Assembly: GCA_024644145.1 (NCBI GenBank)
Contig: JAHELO010000112.1
Span: 1-6,055, forward strand
DNA from: Christiangramia sp.
GTDB taxonomy: Bacteria > Bacteroidota > Bacteroidia > Flavobacteriales > Flavobacteriaceae
Length of the DNA: 6,055 nucleotides
Direction of reading: 5' to 3'
Shown piece after piece: positions 1 through 6,055 of the stretch (its first letter is position 1; each line of letters opens with the position of its first letter). The position numbers and the translations under genes are program-made. Under the pieces are notes generated by a model, which ran no database searches, had not been told where the DNA came from, and saw only the letters and a program-made list of their open reading frames with translations.

Positions 1-12
1 AAAAATGTCTTT

Positions 13-834
13 TCATACCGTCTTCTGTTTCACTGGCCTGTACATAAAATATAAACCGGCAAGCACAAACGGAATACTCAGCCACTGACCTGTATTAAAA
101 AGCCAGTTTGCACGTTCTCCAACTTGTGGTTCTTTGATGAATTCAATAAAGAATCTTACGGTCCATAACAATACCAGGAACAAACCAAAAATATAGCCAG
201 TTTTAAAGCGTTTTTCGGTCTTCCAGTATAAGAACCATAGAATTATAAAGATCACCAGGTAACAGGCAGATTCGTATAGCTGTGCGGGGTGGCGGGCGAA
301 GTCTTCACCTAATTTTTCAAAGATTACTCCATAATCTGAATTGGTAGGCTTTCCTATGATCTCAGAGTTGATAAAATTCCCAATTCTTACAAATATCGCG
401 CCGCTGGCCACAGGAATTACGATCCTGTCCAGGATCCAAAGTACCGGTTTTTGAAGTATCCTTTTTGCGTATAAATACATCGCAACAATAATTCCTATGG
501 CTGCCCCATGACTAGCCAGGCCTCTAAAGCCGGTAAATTCAAACTCAGGTTCAAATCTTACCGGTAAAAAGATCTCCAATAAGTGATTCTGAAAATATTC
601 CCAGTCATAAAAGATTACGTGACCCAGACGGGCACCTATTAAAGTGGCTAATACGGTGTATATAAAAAGGGAGTCGAGTTTTTCTATAGCAATACCTTCC
701 CGGGTATAAATACTTTTCATAATATACCAGCCCAGGGTAAAGGCAATTAAAAACATCAGGCTATAATAGTGAAGAGTAAAAAATCCTAAATCCAATCCTT
801 CAGCAGGATTCCATCGAATGGCATTAAGCAGCAT
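13..834 (-). CDS. lgt: Prolipoprotein diacylglyceryl transferase (Lgt)
   Basis: Inner-membrane enzyme that moves the diacylglyceryl group from phosphatidylglycerol to the lipobox cysteine of prolipoproteins, the first step of lipoprotein maturation. The 273-residue product is close to the usual family length (E. coli about 290). The Lgt signature is visible at residues 150-161 (RIGNFINSEIIG), with Arg150, Asn153 and Asn156 in the conserved places. His109 lies in SHGAAIG, matching the family HGG region; HPAQLYE is at 182-188; and Arg227/Glu231 (RFFIE) fit the conserved R-x3-E pair of the last third. About seven hydrophobic segments are seen (roughly 21-40, 55-75, 110-127, 131-150, 190-204, 213-230, 250-266). 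The ATG at 834 gives a normal N terminus and the gene ends in TGA. It is the last gene of the folE-cysS-yidD-lgt block, 45 bases after yidD. Its own terminator would lie left of the window. Identification is secure. Confidence 0.97.
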   Translation of the reverse strand: MLLNAIRWNPAEGLDLGFFTLHYYSLMFLIAFTLGWYIMKSIYTREGIAIEKLDSLFIYTVLATLIGARLGHVIFYDWEYFQNHLLEIFLPVRFEPEFEFTGFRGLASHGAAIGIIVAMYLYAKRILQKPVLWILDRIVIPVASGAIFVRIGNFINSEIIGKPTNSDYGVIFEKLGEDFARHPAQLYESACYLVIFIILWFLYWKTEKRFKTGYIFGLFLVLLWTVRFFIEFIKEPQVGERANWLFNTGQWLSIPFVLAGLYFMYRPVKQKTV

Positions 835-879
835 ATATCATTTTTTGATTAGGCGTAAATATACATATTTGCCTTTTCT

Positions 880-1128
880 TTAGCTGTTTTTGCTTTCGGA
901 TTTTCCGGGTACGGGGTCATACCCACAACCTCCCCAGGGATTGCATCTTGCAATGCGCTTAATTCCCAGCCAGAATCCTTTCAGCGCACCATGGATTTTC
1001 AACGCCTCCAGCATATAGGTGGAGCAAGTTGGTTGATACCTGCAAGACGCAGGTGTAAGCGGAGAAATATATTTCTTGTAGAACTGAACTAGGGCAGTCA
1101 ATATAATCACCAGCCATCGGTTCAGCAT
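880..1128 (-). CDS. yidD: Membrane protein insertion efficiency factor YidD
   Basis: Small membrane-associated protein of the YidD (DUF37) family, thought to assist YidC-dependent insertion of inner-membrane proteins. The 82-residue product has the full family pattern: a short hydrophobic/amphipathic N terminus (residues 4-16), [10 protein letters not shown] at 17-26, the cysteine motif [10 protein letters not shown] at 29-38, and [14 protein letters not shown] at 61-74, followed by a short polar tail. The length is typical. The ATG at 1128 is preceded only by an A-rich stretch with no Shine-Dalgarno sequence, which is normal for Bacteroidota. It starts 9 bases after the cysS stop, so translational coupling or at least cotranscription is likely. 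In many bacteria yidD sits between rnpA and yidC; here it sits between cysS and lgt, an arrangement I recall from other Flavobacteriia but cannot verify here. Confidence 0.95.
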   Translation of the reverse strand: MLNRWLVIILTALVQFYKKYISPLTPASCRYQPTCSTYMLEALKIHGALKGFWLGIKRIARCNPWGGCGYDPVPGKSESKNS

Positions 1129-1137
1129 ATTGTTGTT

Positions 1138-2622
1138 TTATTTAACAGAAAAAGTGGTTCCTTCTTTGCCGTCTTTTAATTCTATCCCAATTTCCTGTAA
1201 TTGATCCCTAATCTGGTCGCTCAATTGGAAATTTTTATTGCTTCTGGCTTCGGCTCTTAACTTTATAAGTAATTCTATAGTGCCATTAAGTTTATCCTCA
1301 CCATTTCCATTTTCTGAAACTGAATCAACCAGTCCAAGTATGTCAAACATAAATGCATTCATACTAGCCTTGAGATTCGTCCTGTCAATTTCGGTAATCG
1401 TAATTTTACCTTCCTTAATACTGTTAATTGTTTTTACAGCGTCGAATAACCTGGCTATTAGAATAGGGCTGTTAAAATCATCGTTCATCGCATCATAACA
1501 GGACTGTTTCCATGCCGCTAGGTCAAAATCAGTTTTATCAGCTACAGGTAATTCCTCTATAGAGTGGTAGGCATCCATTAATCTGTTAAAACCTTTTTCA
1601 CTGCCTAATAAAGCATCGCTGGAAAAATCAAGAATACTCCTGTAATGTGCCTGAAGTATAAAGAACCTTACCACATTAGGGGAAAAGGCTTTTGTAAGTA
1701 CATCATTATTACCGCTAAAGATCTGTTCCGGAAGAATAAAGTTTCCCGTACTCTTCGCCATTTTCTTCCCGTTAAGGGTCAGCATATTTGCATGAAGCCA
1801 GTAATTAACAGGAGATTTTCCCGTAGCAGCTTCTCCCTGGGCGATCTCACATTCGTGATGAGGAAACTTAAGGTCCATACCACCGCCATGAATATCAAAT
1901 TCTTCACCCAGATATTTGGTGCTCATTACAGTACATTCGAGGTGCCATCCCGGAAAACCATCACTCCAGGGTGAAGGCCATCGCATTATATGCTGTGGTT
2001 CAGCCTTCTTCCATAATGCAAAATCCTGTGGGTTCCGTTTATCGCTTTGGGCTGTTAATTCCCGGGTATTCGCGATCATATCTTCTATGGCTCTGCCACT
2101 TAACTTTCCGTAAGAGTGATCTTTATTAAATTTAATTACATCAAAATAAACAGATCCATTAGCTTCATAAGCATACCCGTTTTCCAGAATCGTTTTGATG
2201 ATTTCTATTTGCTCTACTATATGCCCAGTGGCCGTAGGTTCAATACTCGGAGGTAAGTTGTTGAATTTCTGCAGTATATTATGAAAATCTACAGTGTATT
2301 TCTGTACAACTTCCATGGGCTCGATCTGTTCAAGCCGTGCTTTTTTAGCAATCCTGTCTTCACCACTATCGGCATCATTCTCAAGATGTCCGGCATCGGT
2401 AATATTTCTTACATAGCGTACTTTATATCCCAGATGTTTCAAATATCTGAAAACAAGGTCGAAGGAGATAAAGGTGCGGCAGTTTCCTAAATGCACATTG
2501 CTGTAAACCGTAGGTCCACATACATACATACCAACATTTCCTTCATTTATGGGGGTGAAAATTTCTTTTTCACCGCTCATCGAATTGTAAAATTTCAGGC
2601 TTTGTTCCTGGTAAAGCGCCAT
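1138..2622 (-). CDS. cysS: Cysteine--tRNA ligase (CysRS)
   Basis: Cytoplasmic class Ia aminoacyl-tRNA synthetase that charges tRNA-Cys with cysteine using ATP. The 494 residues are slightly longer than E. coli CysS (461). The Rossmann catalytic core begins at [15 protein letters not shown] (33-47), which includes the HIGH-type motif HLGN (44-47). The zinc ligands expected from the E. coli enzyme are present: Cys35, Cys230 (WHLEC), His255 and Glu259 (PHHECE). The second nucleotide-binding motif is KMAKS (287-291), an alanine variant of KMSKS. The C-terminal helical DALR-type anticodon-binding region follows (about 370-494), including the family-typical RAEAR and SDQIRDQL stretches (456-475). 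The ATG at 2622 gives a normal N terminus ([14 protein letters not shown]). It lies 22 bases after folE and 9 bases before yidD, so it is probably transcribed from the folE promoter. Identification is secure. Confidence 0.98.
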   Translation of the reverse strand: MALYQEQSLKFYNSMSGEKEIFTPINEGNVGMYVCGPTVYSNVHLGNCRTFISFDLVFRYLKHLGYKVRYVRNITDAGHLENDADSGEDRIAKKARLEQIEPMEVVQKYTVDFHNILQKFNNLPPSIEPTATGHIVEQIEIIKTILENGYAYEANGSVYFDVIKFNKDHSYGKLSGRAIEDMIANTRELTAQSDKRNPQDFALWKKAEPQHIMRWPSPWSDGFPGWHLECTVMSTKYLGEEFDIHGGGMDLKFPHHECEIAQGEAATGKSPVNYWLHANMLTLNGKKMAKSTGNFILPEQIFSGNNDVLTKAFSPNVVRFFILQAHYRSILDFSSDALLGSEKGFNRLMDAYHSIEELPVADKTDFDLAAWKQSCYDAMNDDFNSPILIARLFDAVKTINSIKEGKITITEIDRTNLKASMNAFMFDILGLVDSVSENGNGEDKLNGTIELLIKLRAEARSNKNFQLSDQIRDQLQEIGIELKDGKEGTTFSVK

Positions 2623-2644
2623 GTAATATGATGTTTTAGATTTA

Positions 2645-3322
2645 TTAGAACGAAGTGTCTAATTTAATATAATCCAGAAATTCGCGTCTAACTTCTTTTT
2701 TCTTGAAAGCTCCTCCAAATTCACTGGTCACGGTACTGCTTTCGATGTCACGTATTCCTCTACTGTTTACGCATAAATGCTTCGCATCTACCACGCAGGC
2801 CACATCTGGAGTTCCCAGTACATTCTGAAGTTCGTGTACTATCTGCATGGTCATCCTTTCCTGAACCTGTGGTCTTTTAGCGAAATAATCTACTATTCTA
2901 TTCATTTTAGAAAGACCTACTACCGTTCCATTAGAAATATAGGCAACATGAGCTTTCCCCACGATAGGTAAAAGGTGATGTTCGCAGGTGGAATATACTG
3001 TGATATTCTTTTCTACGAGCATCTCTCCATATTTGTATTTATTTTCAAAAGTTGAAGCTTTCGGCTTTCTTTTAGGGTGAAGTCCTGCAAATACTTCATT
3101 TACGAACATCTTGGCTACTCTTAGTGGAGTACCTTTTAAACTGTCGTCTGTAAGGTCCAGACCCAAAGTGTCTAAAATACTTCTTACATCCTCTTTTATA
3201 AGGTCGATCTTTTCCTGATCGGTCTTTTCAAAAGCATCTTCCCTTAATGGAGTATTTGCGCTACTACCTGCATGGGCATCGCCCATTTCTTCAATTTCGT
3301 TCAATATTTTGTCTAATTTCAT
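2645..3322 (-). CDS. folE: GTP cyclohydrolase I (FolE), type I
   Basis: Converts GTP to 7,8-dihydroneopterin triphosphate and formate, the entry step of tetrahydrofolate and other pterin pathways; cytoplasmic homodecamer in known members. Numbering from the ATG at 3322 gives 225 residues, a normal bacterial length. The active-site zinc ligands are seen in [10 protein letters not shown] (Cys113, His116 by comparison with E. coli Cys110/His113) and [11 protein letters not shown] (Cys184, with His182 nearby). Other family blocks are GTPLRVAKM (about 64-72), [23 protein letters not shown] and [12 protein letters not shown]. An in-frame TTG at 3334 would add four residues (MQKS). I prefer the ATG because TTG starts are rarer and the family does not need the extension; neither start has a clear Shine-Dalgarno sequence. 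The variable N-terminal ~30 residues are polar and low in conservation. It is the first gene of the folE-cysS-yidD-lgt block and has a good -7 box upstream. Confidence 0.97.
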   Translation of the reverse strand: MKLDKILNEIEEMGDAHAGSSANTPLREDAFEKTDQEKIDLIKEDVRSILDTLGLDLTDDSLKGTPLRVAKMFVNEVFAGLHPKRKPKASTFENKYKYGEMLVEKNITVYSTCEHHLLPIVGKAHVAYISNGTVVGLSKMNRIVDYFAKRPQVQERMTMQIVHELQNVLGTPDVACVVDAKHLCVNSRGIRDIESSTVTSEFGGAFKKKEVRREFLDYIKLDTSF

Positions 3323-3341
3323 GCTTTTTTGCAATAATAGT

Positions 3342-3353
3342 CGGTTTAAACCG
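3342..3353. repeat. 12-base perfect palindrome in the folE leader
   Basis: CGGTTTAAACCG is identical to its reverse complement. It sits between the predicted folE transcript start and the folE start codon, where a repressor site could act. As RNA it could form only a four-pair stem with a TTAA loop, so a DNA-binding site is the more plausible reading if it has any function. A 12-base palindrome is expected about once or twice by chance in 6 kb, so only its position makes it notable. Confidence 0.35.
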
Positions 3354-3363
3354 TATTGGCTTG

Positions 3364-3371
3364 CAAAGATA
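3364..3371 (-). promoter_or_regulatory. Predicted -7 box of the folE promoter
   Basis: Read on the minus strand this is TATCTTTG, followed by C. It is a full match to the Bacteroidota -7 consensus TAnnTTTG. It would place the transcript start near 3357 and leave a leader of about 35 bases before the folE ATG at 3322. The -33 element is not convincing: the nearest TTTG on this strand (3398-3401) leaves 26 bases between boxes, more than the usual 19-21. The position, just upstream of the first gene of a minus-strand operon, supports the call; the weak -33 element limits it. Confidence 0.6.
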
Positions 3372-3438
3372 CATATTTATAAGGTTTTGGCAGTATTCAA
3401 AAATCAATATGCAGGAAGTGAATGTCTGCTTAATATTT

Positions 3439-3448
3439 TATATTTTGC
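3439..3448 (+). promoter_or_regulatory. Possible weak -7 region for the T9SS cargo gene
   Basis: TATATTTTGC resembles the Bacteroidota -7 box TAnnTTTG but has three bases rather than two between TA and TTTG. No TTTG lies at the right distance upstream for a -33 element. It ends 22 bases before the ATG at 3471, giving a short leader. This is the best candidate for the plus-strand gene in the divergent region, but it is weak. Confidence 0.25.
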
Positions 3449-3470
3449 ATAGGCTTAGGGGATGACGTGA

Positions 3471-5312
3471 ATGAGAACGCAAATAAATGTATGTCTGGTC
3501 CTTATAATTGGGTTTTTATCTAATTATTCTATAAATGCACAAGGAGCGCTATGTTCAGATATAGAGCCATTTTGTGCCGGGGATCAGCGTCTTACATTTC
3601 CCAATTCCAATTTCACCAATAGTAACCAGATTACCGGAGAGGCTGGACCCGATTACGGATGCCTTGACGAGCAGCCCTATCCAGCCTGGTTTTTTTTACA
3701 GATAGAGGAGCCTGGTAATCTCACTTTCAAAATTTCTCAATACGAAAATCCTAATGCTACGGGAGCTCCTTTAGACGTTGATTTTGTGGTATGGGGTCCC
3801 TTTGAGCGGGGCGAGGAATATTGTTCGGCTTCTTCACTAAGTTCCGGACAGATCATTGATTGCAGCTATTTGCCCGATGCTGTAGAGCAAATGAGCATAC
3901 CAGGGGCACAGGCAAACGAAATCTATGTGGTCGTGATCACTAATTTTGAGCAAGTGCCGGGTTTTATAAGTCTGGAACAGATTAATACGGGGCAGGGGTC
4001 TACAGATTGTTCAATATTAGAGCTAGACCTGGGTGATAATATAGCGGTATGCGGAGAAGCTCAATATATATTAGACGGAACTTCAGATGAGGCTGTAAAA
4101 TATGAATGGTTCGTTTTTAATGAAGCTAGTTCACAATATGAGGTCATCCCAAATGAAGACGGACCAACATTAACAGTAACTACCTCTGGTAATTATAAGT
4201 TGATCATTACAGACGAGCTTGAAGGTAAAACGGAGGAAGACGATGTGAACGTGACCTTTTATCAAAAACCTCAAATAGGAGAGGTGTCTATTCTCTCTGT
4301 ATGTGAAGAAAATACAGAAATGGTAGATCTTACTGAAATCTCAGGACCACTGATTGCTCCCAATTCTGGAAATGAATCAAAGTATGAAGTTAGGTATTAT
4401 GCAAGCCTGGAAGATATCGAAAACGGAAATCGTGTTCTTCAACCTCAGACTTTCACCTTTGAGGAAAATAAAACAATTTATGCCATTGTAATAGACCGGC
4501 AAAGTGGTTGCAAGTCGCTAAGTGAAAATTTTCAATTAAAAACTTTTGATTTTCCCGAATTTAATCTGGCAGAGACTACAATATTTTGTGTAGACCAGAA
4601 TTTGGATTTATTAAATTCTGTCAAACTTGGGCAGGATCTTGGGGAAGGATTTAATTATGAATGGAGAGTAGACGATGTATTAATGAGTACCAATGCGGTA
4701 GTGCAGTTCGATGATTTTCCTGTAGCTTCAGAAATAAGCGTTATTATAGATCATCCCGTTTCAGGATGTAAACTAGTATACTTTACAGTTCCTGCAGCAG
4801 TTTCGAAACCAGTATTGGTTGAAGTCGAGGTGTCGGGGTCAGATTTTGGTGATGGTTATACGGTTGCAGCGAGACCAGAAAATTTCGAAGGTGGTGAATT
4901 TGCTTCTTTTCTCTATAGATTAGACAATGGAGCATGGCAGGAGGCAAATGTTTTTACAGATGTTCCTCCGGGGAGTCATACTGTAAGTGTAAGGGAACTG
5001 AATGGCTGTGGATCTACCACAAGTGAAAGTTTCTTTCTGGTAGGGTATCCAAGGTTTTTTACACCAAATTCAGACGGGTATAACGATAACTGGAATCTTA
5101 TTACAGATAATAATATTAGTATAAAGCAATTATTCGTATTTGATAGATACGGAAAATTGATAGCACGTGTAGATCCTACCAGCAAAGGCTGGGATGGGAC
5201 CTATAATGGGAATGATCTTCCTGCTGATGATTATTGGTTTCGCGTTGAGTTCATTGATGAAAAAACCGGGAGGCACCAGGAATACATGTCTAATTTTTCA
5301 TTAATGAGATAA
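3471..5312 (+). CDS. Secreted T9SS type B sorting domain protein, Ig-like, function unknown
   Basis: A 613-residue protein probably exported by Sec and then across the outer membrane by the type IX system. Residues 1-23 form a signal peptide with a hydrophobic core (VCLVLIIGFL) and likely cleavage near NA-QG. Residues about 26-180 form one domain with Cys at 28, 35, 64, 118, 131 and 180, including AGPDYGCLDEQPYPAWFF and DVDFVVWGPF; I recall this domain at the N terminus of many flavobacterial T9SS cargos. Three beta-rich Ig/PKD-like modules follow (about 184-264, 273-358, 367-443), then another stretch (446-524). The C terminus (about 525-613) fits the gliding-motility-associated/CHU_C sorting domain: FFTPNSDGYNDNW, VFDRYGKLI, GWDGTYNGNDLPADDYWF and a final FSLMR. 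No enzymatic domain is seen. The ATG at 3471 directly follows an in-frame TGA (3468-3470), so it cannot be extended upstream. Adhesive or structural surface roles are possible but inferred. Confidence 0.9.
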   Translation: MRTQINVCLVLIIGFLSNYSINAQGALCSDIEPFCAGDQRLTFPNSNFTNSNQITGEAGPDYGCLDEQPYPAWFFLQIEEPGNLTFKISQYENPNATGAPLDVDFVVWGPFERGEEYCSASSLSSGQIIDCSYLPDAVEQMSIPGAQANEIYVVVITNFEQVPGFISLEQINTGQGSTDCSILELDLGDNIAVCGEAQYILDGTSDEAVKYEWFVFNEASSQYEVIPNEDGPTLTVTTSGNYKLIITDELEGKTEEDDVNVTFYQKPQIGEVSILSVCEENTEMVDLTEISGPLIAPNSGNESKYEVRYYASLEDIENGNRVLQPQTFTFEENKTIYAIVIDRQSGCKSLSENFQLKTFDFPEFNLAETTIFCVDQNLDLLNSVKLGQDLGEGFNYEWRVDDVLMSTNAVVQFDDFPVASEISVIIDHPVSGCKLVYFTVPAAVSKPVLVEVEVSGSDFGDGYTVAARPENFEGGEFASFLYRLDNGAWQEANVFTDVPPGSHTVSVRELNGCGSTTSESFFLVGYPRFFTPNSDGYNDNWNLITDNNISIKQLFVFDRYGKLIARVDPTSKGWDGTYNGNDLPADDYWFRVEFIDEKTGRHQEYMSNFSLMR

Positions 5313-5339
5313 AAAAAACGCCATTACAGGCGTTTTTTT
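5312..5339. terminator. Bidirectional intrinsic terminator between convergent genes
   Basis: A perfect 11-base inverted repeat: seven A plus CGCC (5312-5322), loop ATTACA (5323-5328), then GGCG plus seven T (5329-5339). The GC core of four pairs is flanked by A/T tracts on both sides, so a U-tract follows the hairpin in either direction. It begins at the stop codon of the T9SS cargo gene and lies 21 bases beyond the stop of the convergent barrel gene, so it can serve both. Confidence 0.9.
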
Positions 5340-5360
5340 ATTTATTAGAAAGAACCAATA

Positions 5361-6055
5361 TTATAATCCCAGGCTAAGTGATAGTACGACCTTAGAAAGA
5401 TCGCGATCTATGGTCGTTGGATTAATAAATCCAGTTGTAGCATCTTTATAGTTGGTGTAGGAATAGGCAAGATCAATGTTTAAATTTCCGAAATTATATC
5501 CAAAACCCGCTGTATAGCCGGTAAGATCGCCTACAATACTTTCGTTATTATAAGGACTTTCTTCGAATCTATAACCCGCACGGAGGCTTAACTGGGATAG
5601 ACGGTATTCCCCACCAAACCTGTAAGTGGAGGCTGCTTTCATATCATTAGAAATTGCATCATTCAGGTTGGCATATCCAACATTGAAATTCGAGCTAAAC
5701 TTCATGTTGGAGTAATCTTTCCTGCTGTAATCAAAACTTACCAGGCCTTGCTTTCCGAAGAGATAAGCAAAACTACCGTTGATCTTAGAAGGTAGTCTTA
5801 GCTGATATTCGGGAAAAACATTGATTACCTGAGGAGATATACTAACAAATTCGTCCAGATTATTATTGGTGTCGAGGTATTGGGCTGTTTCTTCCCTTAT
5901 GTTGAACCAGGTGGGAGAGTCGTAAGTTAATCCCAGGCGGATATTATCACCTAGCTTAGCTATTCCTCCGAATTGCAAAGAAAATCCATCACCATTTGTG
6001 CTTAAATTATTACCAAAATACACTTCGGTTGTCTCACTGCCGGAATTGGAATTGA
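5361..6055 (-). CDS. OmpP1/FadL/TodX-family outer membrane transport protein, C-terminal part
   Basis: Probable outer membrane beta-barrel of the FadL-like family, whose known members import long-chain fatty acids or other hydrophobic compounds; the substrate here cannot be told. Only the C-terminal ~231 residues are in the window. The frame stays open to the right edge, and family members are usually 400-500 residues, so about half is missing. The codon at 6021-6023 is GTG, an internal valine rather than a start: NSNSGSETTE precedes it in the same frame. Supporting features are alternating polar/hydrophobic strands with aromatic girdle residues, LGLTYDSPTWFNI (family-like GL.Y.sPTWfN), repeated strand-turn units such as YRFGGEYRLSQLSLRAGYRF, and AGFGYNFGNLNIDLAYSYTNY near the end. 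The last residues are VVLSLSLGL, without the terminal aromatic residue common in barrel proteins. It converges on the T9SS cargo gene, with the terminator between them. Confidence 0.85.
   Translation of the reverse strand, partial: NSNSGSETTEVYFGNNLSTNGDGFSLQFGGIAKLGDNIRLGLTYDSPTWFNIREETAQYLDTNNNLDEFVSISPQVINVFPEYQLRLPSKINGSFAYLFGKQGLVSFDYSRKDYSNMKFSSNFNVGYANLNDAISNDMKAASTYRFGGEYRLSQLSLRAGYRFEESPYNNESIVGDLTGYTAGFGYNFGNLNIDLAYSYTNYKDATTGFINPTTIDRDLSKVVLSLSLGL

Noticed and set aside
856..863. Promoter-like TATATTTA (minus strand) in front of lgt
   Set aside because: It misses the final G of the TAnnTTTG box and has no upstream TTTG. In AT-rich spacer DNA such a partial match is expected by chance.
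1238..2490. Several plus-strand open frames (65-109 codons) lying inside cysS
   Set aside because: They are antisense to a well-conserved essential gene, lack recognisable domains, and have no promoter or start context of their own.
2777..3465. Plus-strand open frames overlapping folE and the divergent region
   Set aside because: The first lies fully antisense to folE. The second (from 3247) begins inside folE antisense, crosses the predicted folE promoter and ends at 3465 just before the real plus-strand gene; its composition is not protein-like.
4976..5185. Minus-strand 69-codon open frame inside the T9SS cargo gene
   Set aside because: It is antisense to the conserved sorting domain, which fully explains the sequence.
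5341..5350. TTTATTAGAA repeated at 2641-2650 and 5341-5350
   Set aside because: A 10-base AT-rich match with different flanks and different gene contexts; a chance match is the simplest explanation.
6021..6023. Start of the FadL-like protein at 6023
   Set aside because: The codon is GTG in the middle of a frame that remains open to the window edge, and the family is about twice as long, so the true start lies outside the window.
1..6055. Mobile elements, CRISPR arrays, tRNA/rRNA genes or defence genes
   Set aside because: None were found: no spaced direct repeats, no transposase or integrase motifs, no cloverleaf-like sequence, and nearly all DNA is accounted for by conserved coding genes.

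Overview
The window looks like an ordinary chromosomal stretch from a marine-type Flavobacteriia member (phylum Bacteroidota), possibly close to Gramella/Christiangramia. That genus-level guess is recall, not a measured match. The supporting signs are AT-rich DNA, start regions without clear Shine-Dalgarno sequences, a TAnnTTTG-type -7 promoter box, a secreted protein with the gliding-motility-associated (type B) T9SS C-terminal domain, and an OmpP1/FadL-type outer membrane protein.

Layout. Positions 13-3322 on the minus strand hold four tightly spaced genes, transcribed in the order folE (GTP cyclohydrolase I), cysS (cysteinyl-tRNA synthetase), yidD (membrane protein insertion efficiency factor) and lgt (prolipoprotein diacylglyceryl transferase). 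The gaps are 22, 9 and 45 bases, so a single operon is likely. A divergent region (3323-3470) separates folE from the next gene. It carries a good -7 box for folE and a 12-base perfect palindrome just downstream of it. On the plus strand, 3471-5312 encodes a 613-residue secreted multidomain protein with a signal peptide, a Cys-containing N-terminal domain, Ig-like modules and a T9SS sorting domain. A strong hairpin terminator (5312-5339) separates it from a convergent minus-strand gene for an OmpP1/FadL/TodX-family outer membrane beta-barrel. Only the C-terminal ~231 residues of that gene are inside the window; it runs off the right edge.

How the genes relate. The left block is housekeeping: pterin/folate biosynthesis, tRNA charging, and two inner-membrane biogenesis functions. 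Lgt and YidD both serve envelope protein maturation, but folE and cysS have no obvious functional link to them. The right half is envelope or surface-related. The T9SS cargo has no recognisable enzymatic domain and its role is unknown; an adhesive or structural role is only an inference from its Ig-like build. I see no mobile element, CRISPR array, tRNA or rRNA gene, or defence system. The least characterised item is the T9SS cargo protein, and nothing here amounts to a convincing new system.
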